From the NCBI RefSeq assembly GCF_944393015.1, contig NZ_CALXYQ010000006.1:1-64000 (forward strand): a DNA stretch of 64,000 bases. Direction: 5' to 3'. This stretch comes from an uncultured Brachyspira sp. (GTDB lineage Bacteria > Spirochaetota > Brachyspiria > Brachyspirales > Brachyspiraceae). The position numbers and the translations under genes were made by a program. Below are positions 1 to 8,745 of this stretch, piece after piece (positions within the stretch are counted from its first letter, which is position 1; every line of letters starts with the position of its first letter). The notes beneath the pieces were generated by a model. The model saw nothing but the letters and a program-made list of their open reading frames with translations. It was not told where the DNA came from and searched no databases.

Positions 1-183
1 AATGAAGAAGATATAGTAGATGATTACAGAGAAAATAACTATACTATGTCAGAGATATCTGATGAAGAGTTAGAAGAGATAGATGACGGTTATGTTAATG
101 AGAATGAAGAAGATATAGTAGATGATTACAGAGAAAATAACTATACTATGTCAGAGATATCTGATGAAGAGTTAGAAGAAATA
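1..183 (+). repeat. 102-bp coding repeat, two copies visible
   Basis: Bases 1-80 recur almost exactly from base 103, a period of 102 bp or 34 codons. Each copy encodes a segment containing NEEDIVDDYRENNYT followed by MSEISDEELEEI. The first copy begins at or before the window edge, so more copies may lie upstream. Confidence 0.85.
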
Positions 184-3100
184 AAAGATGAAGTTTCATT
201 ACCATTAGAAGAGTCAACAATAGAAGAGCCAACTTCCGAATTAGAGGAAGAAGAGATAACAGAAGAAGTTCCTGAATCAGTGGAGGAAACAAGAGAAGAA
301 GAACCAACTACTGAATTACAGGAAGAAGAAATAAAAGAAGAAATTCCTGAATCAGTAGAGGAAACAAGAGAAGAAGAACCAACTTCAGAAATACAGGAAG
401 AAAAGCCGGAATTAACTAATGATTATATCTCTAAGATGCATGATGAATATCTTAGAAGTCAGGAATCAAATAATCATCAAGAAGTTACAGATGATGATTA
501 CATATCTAAATTCAAAAAGATGAACGAGGAATATGTAGAAAGTCATAAGCAAGAAGAAAAACATCAAGAAGATATATCATCAGAAGTAGAAGAAGAATCA
601 ACAATAGAAGAGCCAACTACTGAATTAGAGGAAGAGGAAATAAAAGAAGAAGTTCCTGAATCAGTAGAGGAAACAAAAGCAGAAGAATCAACTTCTGAAA
701 TACATGAAGAAAAGCCGGAATTAACTAATGATTATATCTCTAAGATGCATGATGAATATCTTAGAAGTCAGGAATCAAATAATCATCAAGAAGTTACAGA
801 TGATGATTACATATCTAAATTCAAAAAGATGAACGAGGAATATGTAGAAAGTCATAAGCAAGAAGAAAAACATCAAGAAGATATATCATCAGAAGTAGAA
901 GAAGAATCAACAATAGAAGAGCCAACTACTGAATTAGAGGAAGAGGAAATAAAAGAAGAAATTCCTGAATCAGTAGAGGAAACAAAAGCAGAAGAATCAA
1001 CTTCTGAAATACAAGAAGAAAAGCTGGAATTAACTAATGATTATATCTCTAAGATGCATGATGAATATCTTAGAAATCAGGAATCAAATAATCATCAAGA
1101 AGCTTCAGATGATGACTACATATCTAAATTCAAAAAGATGAACGAGGAATATGTAGAAAGTCATAAGCAAAAAGAAAAACCTCGAGAAGATATACCATCA
1201 GAAGTAGAAGAAGAATCAACAATAGAAGAACCAACTACTGAATTACAGGAAGAAGAAGTTCCTGAATCAGTAGAAGAACCAATGACAGAAGAATTATCTT
1301 CTGAAATACAAGAAGAAAAGCCGGAATTAACTAATGATTATATCTCTAAGATGCATGATGAATATCTTAGAAATCAGGAATCAAATAATCATCAAGAAGT
1401 TACAAATGATGACTATATATCTAAATTCAAAAAGATGAACGAGGAATATGTAGAAAGTCATAAGCAAGAGGAAGTTTTAGAGTCAGTAGAAGAACCAAAA
1501 GAAGAATTATCTAATGAAATAGAAACAGCTGTAGAATCAGAAGAAGAAATAATTAATAATGAAGAGGATTTGACAGAAGAAGATAAATCTATGATAGAAA
1601 ACTATTTAGATAAAGTAGATGTTTTATCAGAAGATTTAACAGAAGAAGAAAAAGAATTATATAAAAGCTATTTAGCTAATACTATAGAAGAAAAAGAATC
1701 AGAAAATAAAGAAAAATCTGCCGAATCTCAAGAAGTAGAAAATAAAGAATCTGAAGAACCAATTTCTGAATCAGAACTTCAAGAAGATTATGATGAATTA
1801 ATAGCAGCAACAGAAATAAAAGTTGAAGAAACATCAGCTCCAATAAATGATGTAATAGAAGAACAAAAAGAAGAAGAATCAATACCTGAAACAGATGAAG
1901 AAATAAAAGAAGAGTTATCTGGAGCAGTTGAGGAAGTAGAAGAAGAAATAATTAATAATGAAGAGGATTTAACAGAAGAAGATAAATCTATGATAGAAAA
2001 CTATTTAGATAAAGTAGATGTTTTATCAGAAGATTTAACGGAAGAAGAAAAAGAATTATATAAAAGCTATTTAGCTAATACTATAGAAGAAAAAGAATCA
2101 GAAAATAAAGAAGAAGTAATTTCAGAAGAACCTGAAGAAACTTCCGAAGTAATAGAAGATCTAAAAGAAGAAGATATAACACCTGAAACAGAGGAAGAAA
2201 TAAAAGAAGAACTATCTGAAGCAGTTGATGAAGCAGCAGAAGAAGAAATCATCAATAATGAAGAAGATTTGACAGAAGAAGATAAATCTATGATCGAAGG
2301 CTATTTGGATAAAGTAGATACTTCATCAGAAGATTTAACAGACGAAGAAAAAGAATTATATCAAAATTATTTGTCTAATACTTCAGAGACTCAAGAAGTT
2401 GAAAGTGAAGAGGCAGAAAATAAAGAAGAAGTAATTTCAGAAGAACCTGAAGAAACTTCCGAAGTAATAGAAGAGCCAAAAGAAGAAGATATAACACCTG
2501 AATCACAGGAAGAAATAAAAGAAGAATTATCTGAAGCAGTTGAAGAAGCAGAAGAAGAAATCATCAATAATGAAGAAGATTTGACAGAAGAAGATAAATC
2601 TATGATCGAGGGCTATTTGGATAAAGTAGATACTTCATCAGAAGATTTAACAGACGAAGAAAAAGAATTATATCAAAACTATTTATCTAATGCAGAGTCT
2701 CAAGGATTAGAAATTGAAGAAGCAGAAGAAATCATCAATAATGAAGAAGATTTGACAGAAGAAGATAAATCTATGATCGAGGGCTATTTGGATAAAGTAG
2801 ATACTTCATCAGAAGATTTAACAGACGAAGAAAAAGAATTATATCAAAACTATTTATCTAATGCAGAGTCTCAAGGATTAGAAATTGAAGAAGCAGAAAA
2901 TAAAGAAGAAATTTCAGAAGTAGTAGAAGAACAAACAGAAGAAGAGCCAACATCTGAAGCAGAGGAAGAAATAAAAGAAGAACTATCTGAAGCAGTTGAT
3001 GAAGCAGCAGAAGAAGAAATCATCAATAATGAAGAAGATTTGACAGAAGAAGATAAATCTATGATCGAAGGCTATTTGGATAAAGTAGATACCTCATCAG

Positions 3101-4476
3101 AAGATTTAACAGATGAAGAAAAAGAATTATATCAAAATTATTTGTCTAATGCATCAGAGCCTCAAGAATCATCAGGTGAAGAAGCTGAAGAAACTTCCGA
3201 AGTAATAGAAGAGCCAAAAGAAGAAGAGTCAACACCTGAAGCAGAGGAAGAAATAAAAGAAGAATTGTCTGAAGCGGTTGAAGAAGCAGTAGAAGAAGAA
3301 ATAATTAATAATGAAGAAGATTTGACAGAAGAAGATAAATCTATGATCGAAGGCTATTTGGATAAAGTAGATACCTCATCAGAAGATTTAACAGACGAAG
3401 AAAAAGAATTATATCAAAACTATTTATCTAATACTGAATCTCAAGAAGTAGAAAATAAAGAAGAAACATCAGAACCAACTTCTGAATTACAAGAAGGTTT
3501 AATTTCAGAGCCTGAAGAAAATACAGCAGAAGAAACTTCCGAAGTAATAGAAGAAAAAGAAGAAGAGTCAACAGCTGAAACAGAGGAAGAAATAAAAGAA
3601 GAACTATCTGAAGCAGTTGATGAAGTAGAAGAAGAAATAATTAATAATGAAGAAGATTTGACAGAAGAAGACAAATCTATGATCGAGGGCTATTTGGATA
3701 AAGTAGATACCTCATCAGAAGATTTAACAGATGAAGAAAAAGAATTATATCAAAACTATTTATCTAATTCCGAAACTAATGAAGAAGAGCTTCAGGAAGA
3801 AGTATCGAATGATGAAAATAATGAATTACAAGAAGAAGTTAGCGATGAAGAATTAGAAGATCTCGTTTATATAAATAATGTTCAATTAGATGAGATAAGA
3901 GATTCTGATGTCAATATGCTTGAAAACATTATTAAAGGCAATGATGAAGATGGTGTAGAGCTTATAAGAATAAGTGATAAAATAAATGAGAATAATACTC
4001 AAGAAGATAATACTAAAGCAAAATCTTTAGAAAATTTTGATTCTATGGAAGAGCTTTTAAATAAGGAGACTAATATGTCTGAAGAAAAAGAATTAGAAAC
4101 TATTGAAAAAGAAAATCTAGATGACAACGTAGCAGTTGAGGAAGAGTTTAGTTTAGGTGATGACAATGAACCTATACTAATGGAAGATGAAAAACATACT
4201 GAAGATGATGAAGAAGATTTTGACGGAGAAATTACTCAGTCTGATTTAGATTATGCTATTAAGCTATTTGAATCTGAAGAATCTAGCGGACAGTCTAATG
4301 AGTATAGCTCTAAACATGATATATTATTATCAGAAAATGAAATTAATAAATTCAAGAAACTATTCGGATACTTCAAAAATATTGTGGAAAAAATGTCTCC
4401 TGAAGATTTAAATGATTTCTCTAAGACAGAATTTTACGATATGTACTCATCTTTATTTAGAAAATTTGGCGACTGA
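1..4476 (+). CDS. Very acidic tandem-repeat protein, 5' end outside window
   Basis: The reading frame is open from base 1; the first ATG inside the window (46) lies within a repeat unit that starts before the window, so the true start is upstream. At least 1491 residues are present, dominated by Glu, with Asp, Ser and Lys. Three repeat types follow in order: a 34-residue unit containing MSEISDEELEEI (two copies visible), a unit of about 100 residues containing NDYISKMHDEYLR and DDYISKFKKMNEEY (four copies), and a unit containing IINNEEDLTEEDKSMIE and EEKELYQNYLSN (eight copies). The last 200 residues are unique and end in a less acidic helical segment (NKFKKLFGYF). No membrane segment is visible in this part, and a signal peptide cannot be judged without the start. 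I do not recognise a family; such proteins are usually annotated hypothetical in Brachyspira. It ends at a terminator shared with pyrR. Confidence 0.85.
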   Translation, partial: NEEDIVDDYRENNYTMSEISDEELEEIDDGYVNENEEDIVDDYRENNYTMSEISDEELEEIKDEVSLPLEESTIEEPTSELEEEEITEEVPESVEETREEEPTTELQEEEIKEEIPESVEETREEEPTSEIQEEKPELTNDYISKMHDEYLRSQESNNHQEVTDDDYISKFKKMNEEYVESHKQEEKHQEDISSEVEEESTIEEPTTELEEEEIKEEVPESVEETKAEESTSEIHEEKPELTNDYISKMHDEYLRSQESNNHQEVTDDDYISKFKKMNEEYVESHKQEEKHQEDISSEVEEESTIEEPTTELEEEEIKEEIPESVEETKAEESTSEIQEEKLELTNDYISKMHDEYLRNQESNNHQEASDDDYISKFKKMNEEYVESHKQKEKPREDIPSEVEEESTIEEPTTELQEEEVPESVEEPMTEELSSEIQEEKPELTNDYISKMHDEYLRNQESNNHQEVTNDDYISKFKKMNEEYVESHKQEEVLESVEEPKEELSNEIETAVESEEEIINNEEDLTEEDKSMIENYLDKVDVLSEDLTEEEKELYKSYLANTIEEKESENKEKSAESQEVENKESEEPISESELQEDYDELIAATEIKVEETSAPINDVIEEQKEEESIPETDEEIKEELSGAVEEVEEEIINNEEDLTEEDKSMIENYLDKVDVLSEDLTEEEKELYKSYLANTIEEKESENKEEVISEEPEETSEVIEDLKEEDITPETEEEIKEELSEAVDEAAEEEIINNEEDLTEEDKSMIEGYLDKVDTSSEDLTDEEKELYQNYLSNTSETQEVESEEAENKEEVISEEPEETSEVIEEPKEEDITPESQEEIKEELSEAVEEAEEEIINNEEDLTEEDKSMIEGYLDKVDTSSEDLTDEEKELYQNYLSNAESQGLEIEEAEEIINNEEDLTEEDKSMIEGYLDKVDTSSEDLTDEEKELYQNYLSNAESQGLEIEEAENKEEISEVVEEQTEEEPTSEAEEEIKEELSEAVDEAAEEEIINNEEDLTEEDKSMIEGYLDKVDTSSEDLTDEEKELYQNYLSNASEPQESSGEEAEETSEVIEEPKEEESTPEAEEEIKEELSEAVEEAVEEEIINNEEDLTEEDKSMIEGYLDKVDTSSEDLTDEEKELYQNYLSNTESQEVENKEETSEPTSELQEGLISEPEENTAEETSEVIEEKEEESTAETEEEIKEELSEAVDEVEEEIINNEEDLTEEDKSMIEGYLDKVDTSSEDLTDEEKELYQNYLSNSETNEEELQEEVSNDENNELQEEVSDEELEDLVYINNVQLDEIRDSDVNMLENIIKGNDEDGVELIRISDKINENNTQEDNTKAKSLENFDSMEELLNKETNMSEEKELETIEKENLDDNVAVEEEFSLGDDNEPILMEDEKHTEDDEEDFDGEITQSDLDYAIKLFESEESSGQSNEYSSKHDILLSENEINKFKKLFGYFKNIVEKMSPEDLNDFSKTEFYDMYSSLFRKFGD
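412..1480 (+). repeat. Coding repeat of about 300 bp, four copies
   Basis: Copies begin at the TTAACTAATGAT motif at 412, 721, 1030 and 1327, giving periods of 309, 309 and 297 bp. The first two copies are nearly identical at the base level. Each encodes NDYISKMHDEYLR, then a short spacer, then DDYISKFKKMNEEYVESHK. All periods are multiples of three, so copy-number change keeps the frame. Confidence 0.85.
1540..3770 (+). repeat. Second coding repeat, eight copies, including a perfect 171-bp tandem
   Basis: Copies of the IINNEEDLTEEDKSMIE unit begin near 1540, 1939, 2239, 2551, 2722, 3010, 3292 and 3625, separated by Glu-rich spacers of varying length. The copies at about 2552 and 2723 are directly adjacent with a period of exactly 171 bp and look identical at the base level, including the linker. 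This suggests a recent duplication. Confidence 0.85.
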
Positions 4477-4492
4477 AATTAATTTTTTCAAA

Positions 4493-4527
4493 TAAAAAAA
4501 GGGACTTATTGAAAGTCCCTTTTTTAT
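4493..4527. terminator. Bidirectional terminator between the repeat gene and pyrR
   Basis: The stem is GGGACTT (4501-4507) with AAGTCCC (4513-4519), and the loop is five bases. A run of A precedes it and a run of T follows, so it can terminate transcripts from both convergent genes. Confidence 0.9.
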
Positions 4528-4545
4528 TAATTAATAAATATCTTT

Positions 4546-5073
4546 TTAATTTCTATCTTTTAATAAAACTAAATCCTCACCCTCTAATTCTTTCACTCTT
4601 ACAGATACATACTGGTCCTGAGGTACATTAAGAGCAATACCTACATAATTAGCTGATACTGGTAATTCTCTTCCAAATCTATCAACTAAAACAAGCAAAG
4701 CCACTTTTTTTGGTCTTCCATAATCAAATAGTGCATTAAGAGCCGCTCTAATAGTTCTTCCTGTATAAAGAACATCATCAACAAGCAATATAGTTTTTCC
4801 AGTAATATCAAAAGGTATATCAGTTTCTTTAATTTCTGGAAATTCAGAAAGAGTAGACAAATCATCTCTGTAAAGGTTAATATCTATTGCTCCAATCGGT
4901 ACTTCTTTTTTAATTTTTTCTTCTAAAAGTTTTTTTAATCTTATACCTAAAAAATCGCCTCTTCTTCTTATACCAACAATAGCTAATTTTTCCATATCTT
5001 CCTTTTCAATGATTTCCGCAGCAAGTCTAGGGAGAACTTTTTCGTATTCTTCAGCTTTTAGTAAAACTCTCAT
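4546..5073 (-). CDS. pyrR: PyrR bifunctional protein: pyrimidine regulator / uracil phosphoribosyltransferase
   Basis: The 175-residue length is typical of PyrR. The PRPP-binding loop VDDVLYTGRT lies at residues 98-107, and IVGIRRRGDFLGIRL (32-46) and VLVDRFGRELP are further family signatures. In other bacteria PyrR binds anti-antiterminator RNA in pyr mRNA in response to UMP and has weak UPRT activity. Here it stands alone, with no pyr biosynthesis gene next to it and no obvious pyr attenuator, so it would have to act on targets elsewhere. Its start is supported by AAAGGAG just upstream. It converges on the acidic repeat gene and is divergent from fliL. Enzyme identity is secure; the regulatory role here is inferred from the family. 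Confidence 0.95.
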   Translation of the reverse strand: MRVLLKAEEYEKVLPRLAAEIIEKEDMEKLAIVGIRRRGDFLGIRLKKLLEEKIKKEVPIGAIDINLYRDDLSTLSEFPEIKETDIPFDITGKTILLVDDVLYTGRTIRAALNALFDYGRPKKVALLVLVDRFGRELPVSANYVGIALNVPQDQYVSVRVKELEGEDLVLLKDRN

Positions 5074-5135
5074 TTAATACTCCTTTGATATTTTAAGTTA
5101 TTGCTTTATGAAGTTGTAATTAAGCAATTATGAAA

Positions 5136-5163
5136 ATTATAACGATTATAGTAAAAAAATCAA
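5136..5163 (-). promoter_or_regulatory. Probable sigma-70 promoter of pyrR
   Basis: Reading on the minus strand, TTGATT (5163-5158) is followed after 16 bp by TATAAT (5141-5136), about 60 bases upstream of the pyrR start codon. Confidence 0.55.
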
Positions 5164-5197
5164 CATAATATTTTTTTACTTTTGCATAAAAAATATG

Positions 5198-5224
5198 TTA
5201 AGTGTTTTTTTACTTTACCGATAT
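5198..5224 (+). promoter_or_regulatory. Sigma-28 (FliA)-like promoter upstream of fliL
   Basis: TTAAGTGT (5198-5205), then 11 bp, then ACCGATAT (5217-5224). The FliA consensus is TAAAGTTT, 11 bp, GCCGATAA, so each box matches at 6 of 8 positions with exact spacing. It lies about 108 bp before the fliL start. The core CCGATA stands out in this AT-rich gap. Confidence 0.55.
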
Positions 5225-5331
5225 TATATATAAGGACAGTAAAAAAAGTTAAAGTTAACATAAGAGTTGCTAATTTTATTTTACTGTTATATAATTGTAA
5301 AATAACATATTAATTTAAGTGAGGAAATTAT

Positions 5332-5877
5332 ATGGCAGACGAAGAAAATTTAGATTTGGAAGAAGGCGAAGAGGAAGAACAAGCCGAAGCTGCACCAAAG
5401 AAAAAATTTGGTTTAAGCCCTATGATTGTAAAAATACTTATGGGAATTGCTGCCATTTTAGTTGTGGCTTTAATATCCGGGCTTATAGCATTTTTTGTAT
5501 CTAAAAGTGTAGGAAAAGCTGCAGGCGTACAGGGCGGCGTTGTTGATGATATGGTAAAACAGCCACCACCATCAATCTATCGTATAGACCCAGAGTTTAA
5601 TGTAAATACTGCAGATATGGATGTAGCAAGATACGTAAAAGTAAGTATTATATTAACTTATACTACTAATACTAAACAGCTTGCAGTAGAACTTCCAGAA
5701 AGATTCTATATGATAAGAGATAGAATTACTACTATACTTAGTTCTTATACTTATGATCAGTTAAGGACTAATGAGGGCAGAGAGCAATTAAAAGCTGATA
5801 TTAAGCGGGAAATTAATAGTATGCTTAGAAATGGTCAAATAGATGGTATATTATTTGATAACTTCTTGTTAAGCTAA
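5332..5877 (+). CDS. fliL: Flagellar basal-body protein FliL
   Basis: The 181-residue protein has a short acidic cytoplasmic N-terminus (residues 1-22), one membrane segment at about 32-56, and a periplasmic C-terminal domain in the FliL pattern (YVKVSIILTY, then a C-terminal LRNGQIDGILFDNFLLS). FliL sits around the stator at the basal body and supports torque generation; in spirochaetes it helps orient periplasmic flagella. A GAGGAAAT ribosome site precedes the ATG. fliM follows after 46 bp, so the two are probably co-transcribed from the sigma-28-like promoter at 5198. An overlapping frame starting at 5319 is not considered real. Confidence 0.93.
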   Translation: MADEENLDLEEGEEEEQAEAAPKKKFGLSPMIVKILMGIAAILVVALISGLIAFFVSKSVGKAAGVQGGVVDDMVKQPPPSIYRIDPEFNVNTADMDVARYVKVSIILTYTTNTKQLAVELPERFYMIRDRITTILSSYTYDQLRTNEGREQLKADIKREINSMLRNGQIDGILFDNFLLS

Positions 5878-5923
5878 TGCTAAAGAATGCTATTGAAAAA
5901 ATTTATAAGAGAAGGATATTCGT

Positions 5924-6955
5924 ATGACAGAAGTATTGTCACAAAGCGAAATAGATGCGTTATTAAGTGCTATATCATCAGGTGAAAGTTTAGATAATAT
6001 TGATACTAAACGTGTAGAAGTAGAGCATAGAAAGATAAAGATATACGACTTTAAACGTCCCGATAAGTTTTCAAAAGACCAAATTAGAACGCTTCAGATG
6101 ATGCATGAAAACTTTGCTCGTGTTACCACAACTTCATTATCTGCACAGTTAAGAACTTTAGTAGGTATTCACGTAGCAAGCGTAGATCAGCTTACTTATG
6201 AAGAGTTTATAAGAAGTGTTAGCAATCCTTCTACTTTGGCTATTGTAAGTATGGACCCTTTGAAAGGAAGTTCCATATTAGAGATTGACCCATCTATCAC
6301 ATTTACTATAATTGATAGATTGTTTGGCGGACCCGGTGAAAGTCCTAAGAACTTAAACAGAGAGCTTACAGATATTGAGTTATCAGTTATGGAAGGTATT
6401 ATAGTAAGAATACTAGGTAACTTGAGAGAGGCTTGGTCGCAGGTAATAGATTTAAGACCGCGTTTGGGTTCTATAGAAACTAACCCTCAGTTTGCTCAAA
6501 TGGTTAGTCCTAATGACATGGTTGTTTTAATTACTTTGGAAACTAAAGTAGCTGATGTTGAAGGTATGATGAACTTTTGTATACCATATATTACTATTGA
6601 GCCTATACTATCTAAGTTTTCAGCTCAATATTGGTATGCATCTATTAGAAGAGGCAGCACTAGCGAGAATTTAAAGATAATAAAAGAAAAATTACAAAAT
6701 ATATTTGTTGAAACTTCGGCGGAACTTGGATCTATGCAATTACCGCTATCAGACATTCTCAATCTTCAGAAAGGTGATGTTGTTAAGTTTACAGATACTA
6801 AGATTACAGATCCTGTCATATTTAAGATAGGAAACAGAAAGAAATTCTTATGTCGTCCTGGTATATCAGGCAGCAGAATGGCTGTACAGCTTACAGGTGT
6901 TATGGATGGAGAGGCTGATATAACCGAAGACGATTTATTAAAAGAGGAGGATTAA
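5924..6955 (+). CDS. fliM: Flagellar motor switch protein FliM
   Basis: The 343-residue length is typical. The N-terminal CheY-P binding helix is present (LSQSEIDALLSAI, residues 5-17), followed by the CheC-like middle domain (LSAQLRTLVGIHVASVDQLT; DRLFGGPGE) and a C-terminal SpoA domain (LPLSDILNLQKGDVVKF). FliM forms the C-ring with FliG and FliN and sets rotation direction on CheY-P binding. It is the second gene of fliL-fliM-fliN; its end carries the AGGAGG ribosome site of the next gene, which starts 4 bp after its stop. Confidence 0.97.
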   Translation: MTEVLSQSEIDALLSAISSGESLDNIDTKRVEVEHRKIKIYDFKRPDKFSKDQIRTLQMMHENFARVTTTSLSAQLRTLVGIHVASVDQLTYEEFIRSVSNPSTLAIVSMDPLKGSSILEIDPSITFTIIDRLFGGPGESPKNLNRELTDIELSVMEGIIVRILGNLREAWSQVIDLRPRLGSIETNPQFAQMVSPNDMVVLITLETKVADVEGMMNFCIPYITIEPILSKFSAQYWYASIRRGSTSENLKIIKEKLQNIFVETSAELGSMQLPLSDILNLQKGDVVKFTDTKITDPVIFKIGNRKKFLCRPGISGSRMAVQLTGVMDGEADITEDDLLKEED

Positions 6956-6959
6956 GGTT

Positions 6960-8039
6960 ATGATGAGTGACGGTGCATTATCTCAAGACGAAATAGAAGC
7001 TTTGTTAAAAGGTGCCGATGAAGCTTTTGGAGGAGACACTGCTCCTAAAGCTTCAAGCAATGGAGGCGGAAATGTAGATAAACAGCTATTTAATGAAGCT
7101 GCAAAAATGATAGCTGAGAATCAAGCTTTCTCATTATCATCTATTTCTACAAAAACCGTATCTATCACTAATATTACAACTACAGTCGGAGATGTAAATA
7201 ATTTACATCAAATGCTTTCCGGCAAAATGGTAGAGGCTAAAGTAGGATATACTGGTTCTATCAATGGAAATGTTTATTACTTCATGGGAGAAAATGAGGC
7301 TTTAATAGTTGCTTCTCTTATGATGGGACAAAAAGAAGCAGCTTTGAATGATATGGTATCACAAGTATTGAAAGAGGCTTTCTCACAAATGGTTGGAGTT
7401 TCTGACAGTGCTTTATCTTCAAGGTTTGGAGGAAGTTTTACTAACTCTCCTATAGAAACTTCTATATTGGAAGATGCTTTCAGTATTAATATACCAGGAC
7501 CATTGGCTATAGTAAGCGGTTCACTTTCTATTGAAGGTGAAGTAGAAAATGCTCCTTATGTATTTGCTTTAGAGCTTCCATTATTACAAAGCCTTATAGG
7601 TTCTGCATCTAATAATACTGCTGCACCTGCTGGAGGAAATACAGCAAATGCCGGAACTTCTGCTAATAATTCTACGGCAGGACTTGTAGATAATCAAGCC
7701 TTTGATTCAGGTCCTCAGTTAGGAGTACAGCATGCTGAGTTCAACTCTCTAATGCCTGCTTCTGATGTACAAGGAACAGGAAATATCGGTCTGCTCATGG
7801 ACGTAACTATGAACATGACTGTAGAGCTTGGAAGAGCTACTATGACTATTAGAGATATATTAGGACTTGGTGAAGGTTCTATTATAGAGCTTCAAAAGTT
7901 AGCTGGTGAGCCTGTTGATTTGCTTGTTAATGGTAAGTTAATAGCAAAAGGTGAGGTTGTAGTAATAGATGAAAACTTCGGTGTTCGTGTTACTGATATT
8001 ATCAACCCTATGGACAGACTTACTAATAAACCTAGATAA
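6960..8039 (+). CDS. fliN: FliY-like flagellar motor switch protein (FliN with N-terminal CheC-like region)
   Basis: At 359 residues this is much longer than a plain FliN. Residues 7-18 (LSQDEIEALLKG) resemble the CheY-binding helix of FliM and FliY. Residues 40-215 form a CheC-like region, 216-272 are a low-complexity Ala/Asn/Gly linker, and 275-350 form the SpoA domain of FliN. This is the FliY architecture known from Bacillus and spirochaetes. I do not see an intact CheC phosphatase signature (the KEAFSQM segment lacks the usual Asn), so CheY-P hydrolysis is doubtful. ATG at 6960 is preceded by AGGAGG with 9-base spacing; a second ATG follows immediately. A strong terminator follows the gene. 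Confidence 0.92.
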   Translation: MMSDGALSQDEIEALLKGADEAFGGDTAPKASSNGGGNVDKQLFNEAAKMIAENQAFSLSSISTKTVSITNITTTVGDVNNLHQMLSGKMVEAKVGYTGSINGNVYYFMGENEALIVASLMMGQKEAALNDMVSQVLKEAFSQMVGVSDSALSSRFGGSFTNSPIETSILEDAFSINIPGPLAIVSGSLSIEGEVENAPYVFALELPLLQSLIGSASNNTAAPAGGNTANAGTSANNSTAGLVDNQAFDSGPQLGVQHAEFNSLMPASDVQGTGNIGLLMDVTMNMTVELGRATMTIRDILGLGEGSIIELQKLAGEPVDLLVNGKLIAKGEVVVIDENFGVRVTDIINPMDRLTNKPR

Positions 8040-8066
8040 TAAGTTAAAATAATTACCAATATAATG

Positions 8067-8095
8067 AAGCGGGAGTAATTTCCCGCTTTTTTATT
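8067..8095 (+). terminator. Intrinsic terminator of the fliL-fliM-fliN operon
   Basis: The perfect 8-bp stem AAGCGGGA (8067-8074) and TCCCGCTT (8081-8088) has a 6-base loop and is followed by a T run. Confidence 0.92.
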
Positions 8096-8182
8096 ATTTT
8101 TTTATAAATATAATTGAAATTCTTGAATAAATGTATATAATATAATCGATAAAGTAACATAATAAATAATAGAAGTAAAATA

Positions 8183-8494
8183 ATGAGTAATGTAGACAAT
8201 AAAAATTCTAATGGTATACCTTCTAATAACATCGGCCTATTGATGGATGTTACTATAAATGTAACAGTAGAATTAGGAAGAGCACGTTTAAGTATTAGAG
8301 AAATATTAAGTCTTGGTGAGGGTTCTATTATAGAGCTTCAGAAACTAGCCGGAGAGCCTGTTGATTTGCTTGTTAATGGTAAATTAATAGCTAAAGGTGA
8401 AGTTGTAGTTATAGACGAATGTTTTGGCGTGAGAGTTACTGATATTGTTGATTCTGTATATAATACAGTTGCAGCAGATACTGAGAAAAAATAA
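8183..8494 (+). CDS. Second, short FliN-type motor switch protein
   Basis: This 103-residue protein is a 16-residue leader plus one SpoA domain (17-90). The domain is about 88% identical to the SpoA domain of the preceding FliY-like protein; a stretch of about 35 residues around [17 protein letters not shown] is the same in both, and the DNA is also very similar. A canonical FliN has this size and lies in the C-ring. It sits after the terminator at 8067, so it needs its own promoter. It could replace or mix with the longer protein in the switch, or serve in another SpoA complex. The ribosome site is weak (AGAAGTAAA). Confidence 0.88.
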   Translation: MSNVDNKNSNGIPSNNIGLLMDVTINVTVELGRARLSIREILSLGEGSIIELQKLAGEPVDLLVNGKLIAKGEVVVIDECFGVRVTDIVDSVYNTVAADTEKK

Positions 8495-8576
8495 ATAATA
8501 TATTTCCATTAATTCCATAATTTTTTATATTCTGATAATTCAAATCTTTTTTATTAAAAAAATAATTTAGTTTTTC

Positions 8577-8605
8577 TTGACTTTTAATATATTATTACAT
8601 ATAAT
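8577..8605 (+). promoter_or_regulatory. Consensus sigma-70 promoter for the leader ORF and lysine operon
   Basis: TTGACT (8577-8582), 17 bp, TATAAT (8600-8605). The predicted start, near 8612, leaves about 29 bases before the ATG of the small ORF at 8641. The 347-bp gap between fliN and the M20 gene holds this promoter, that ORF and a possible second -10 box (TATAAT, 8809-8814); I see no lysine riboswitch or GC-rich terminator in it. Confidence 0.8.
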
Positions 8606-8640
8606 AATATTACTATAAATAAAAATTTAAGGAGTTTAGA

Positions 8641-8745
8641 ATGTACACTTCATTCACCTGTATTTCAGGCCGTTTAAATATATGCTTTCAATTTTCTAAA
8701 TTCTATAAATCTTCAAAACGTACCCTTTCAAAATCTAAGAAGTAA
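8641..8745 (+). CDS. 34-residue ORF, candidate leader peptide of the lysine/DAP operon
   Basis: ATG at 8641 is preceded by AAGGAG with 6-7 base spacing and by a consensus promoter, a clear translation signal for so short a frame. The N-terminal half is uncharged (MYTSFTCISGRLNICF) and the C-terminal half is basic (KFYKSSKRTLSKSKK). Six of the last 15 codons are Lys, and the frame ends in two Lys codons directly before TAA. Downstream genes make lysine and diaminopimelate, so a ribosome-mediated attenuation role is plausible. Against this, Lys is common in this genome, Ser is equally frequent in the peptide, and no GC-rich terminator hairpin follows. It could also be an unrelated small protein. 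Confidence 0.55.
   Translation: MYTSFTCISGRLNICFQFSKFYKSSKRTLSKSKK

Noticed and set aside
1682-3674. Minus-strand ORFs opposite the acidic repeat gene
   Set aside because: They are low-complexity Ser/Leu mirror frames created by GAA/GAAGAA codons and have no ribosome sites.
1-3770. Regular direct repeats resembling a CRISPR array or satellite
   Set aside because: The repeats are in frame within one long coding sequence, differ by synonymous and conservative changes, and the intervals are coding; no palindromic short repeats or cas genes.
5319-5504. Arg-rich ORF overlapping the fliL start
   Set aside because: It is an alternative frame of fliL, which has the clear RBS and family match.
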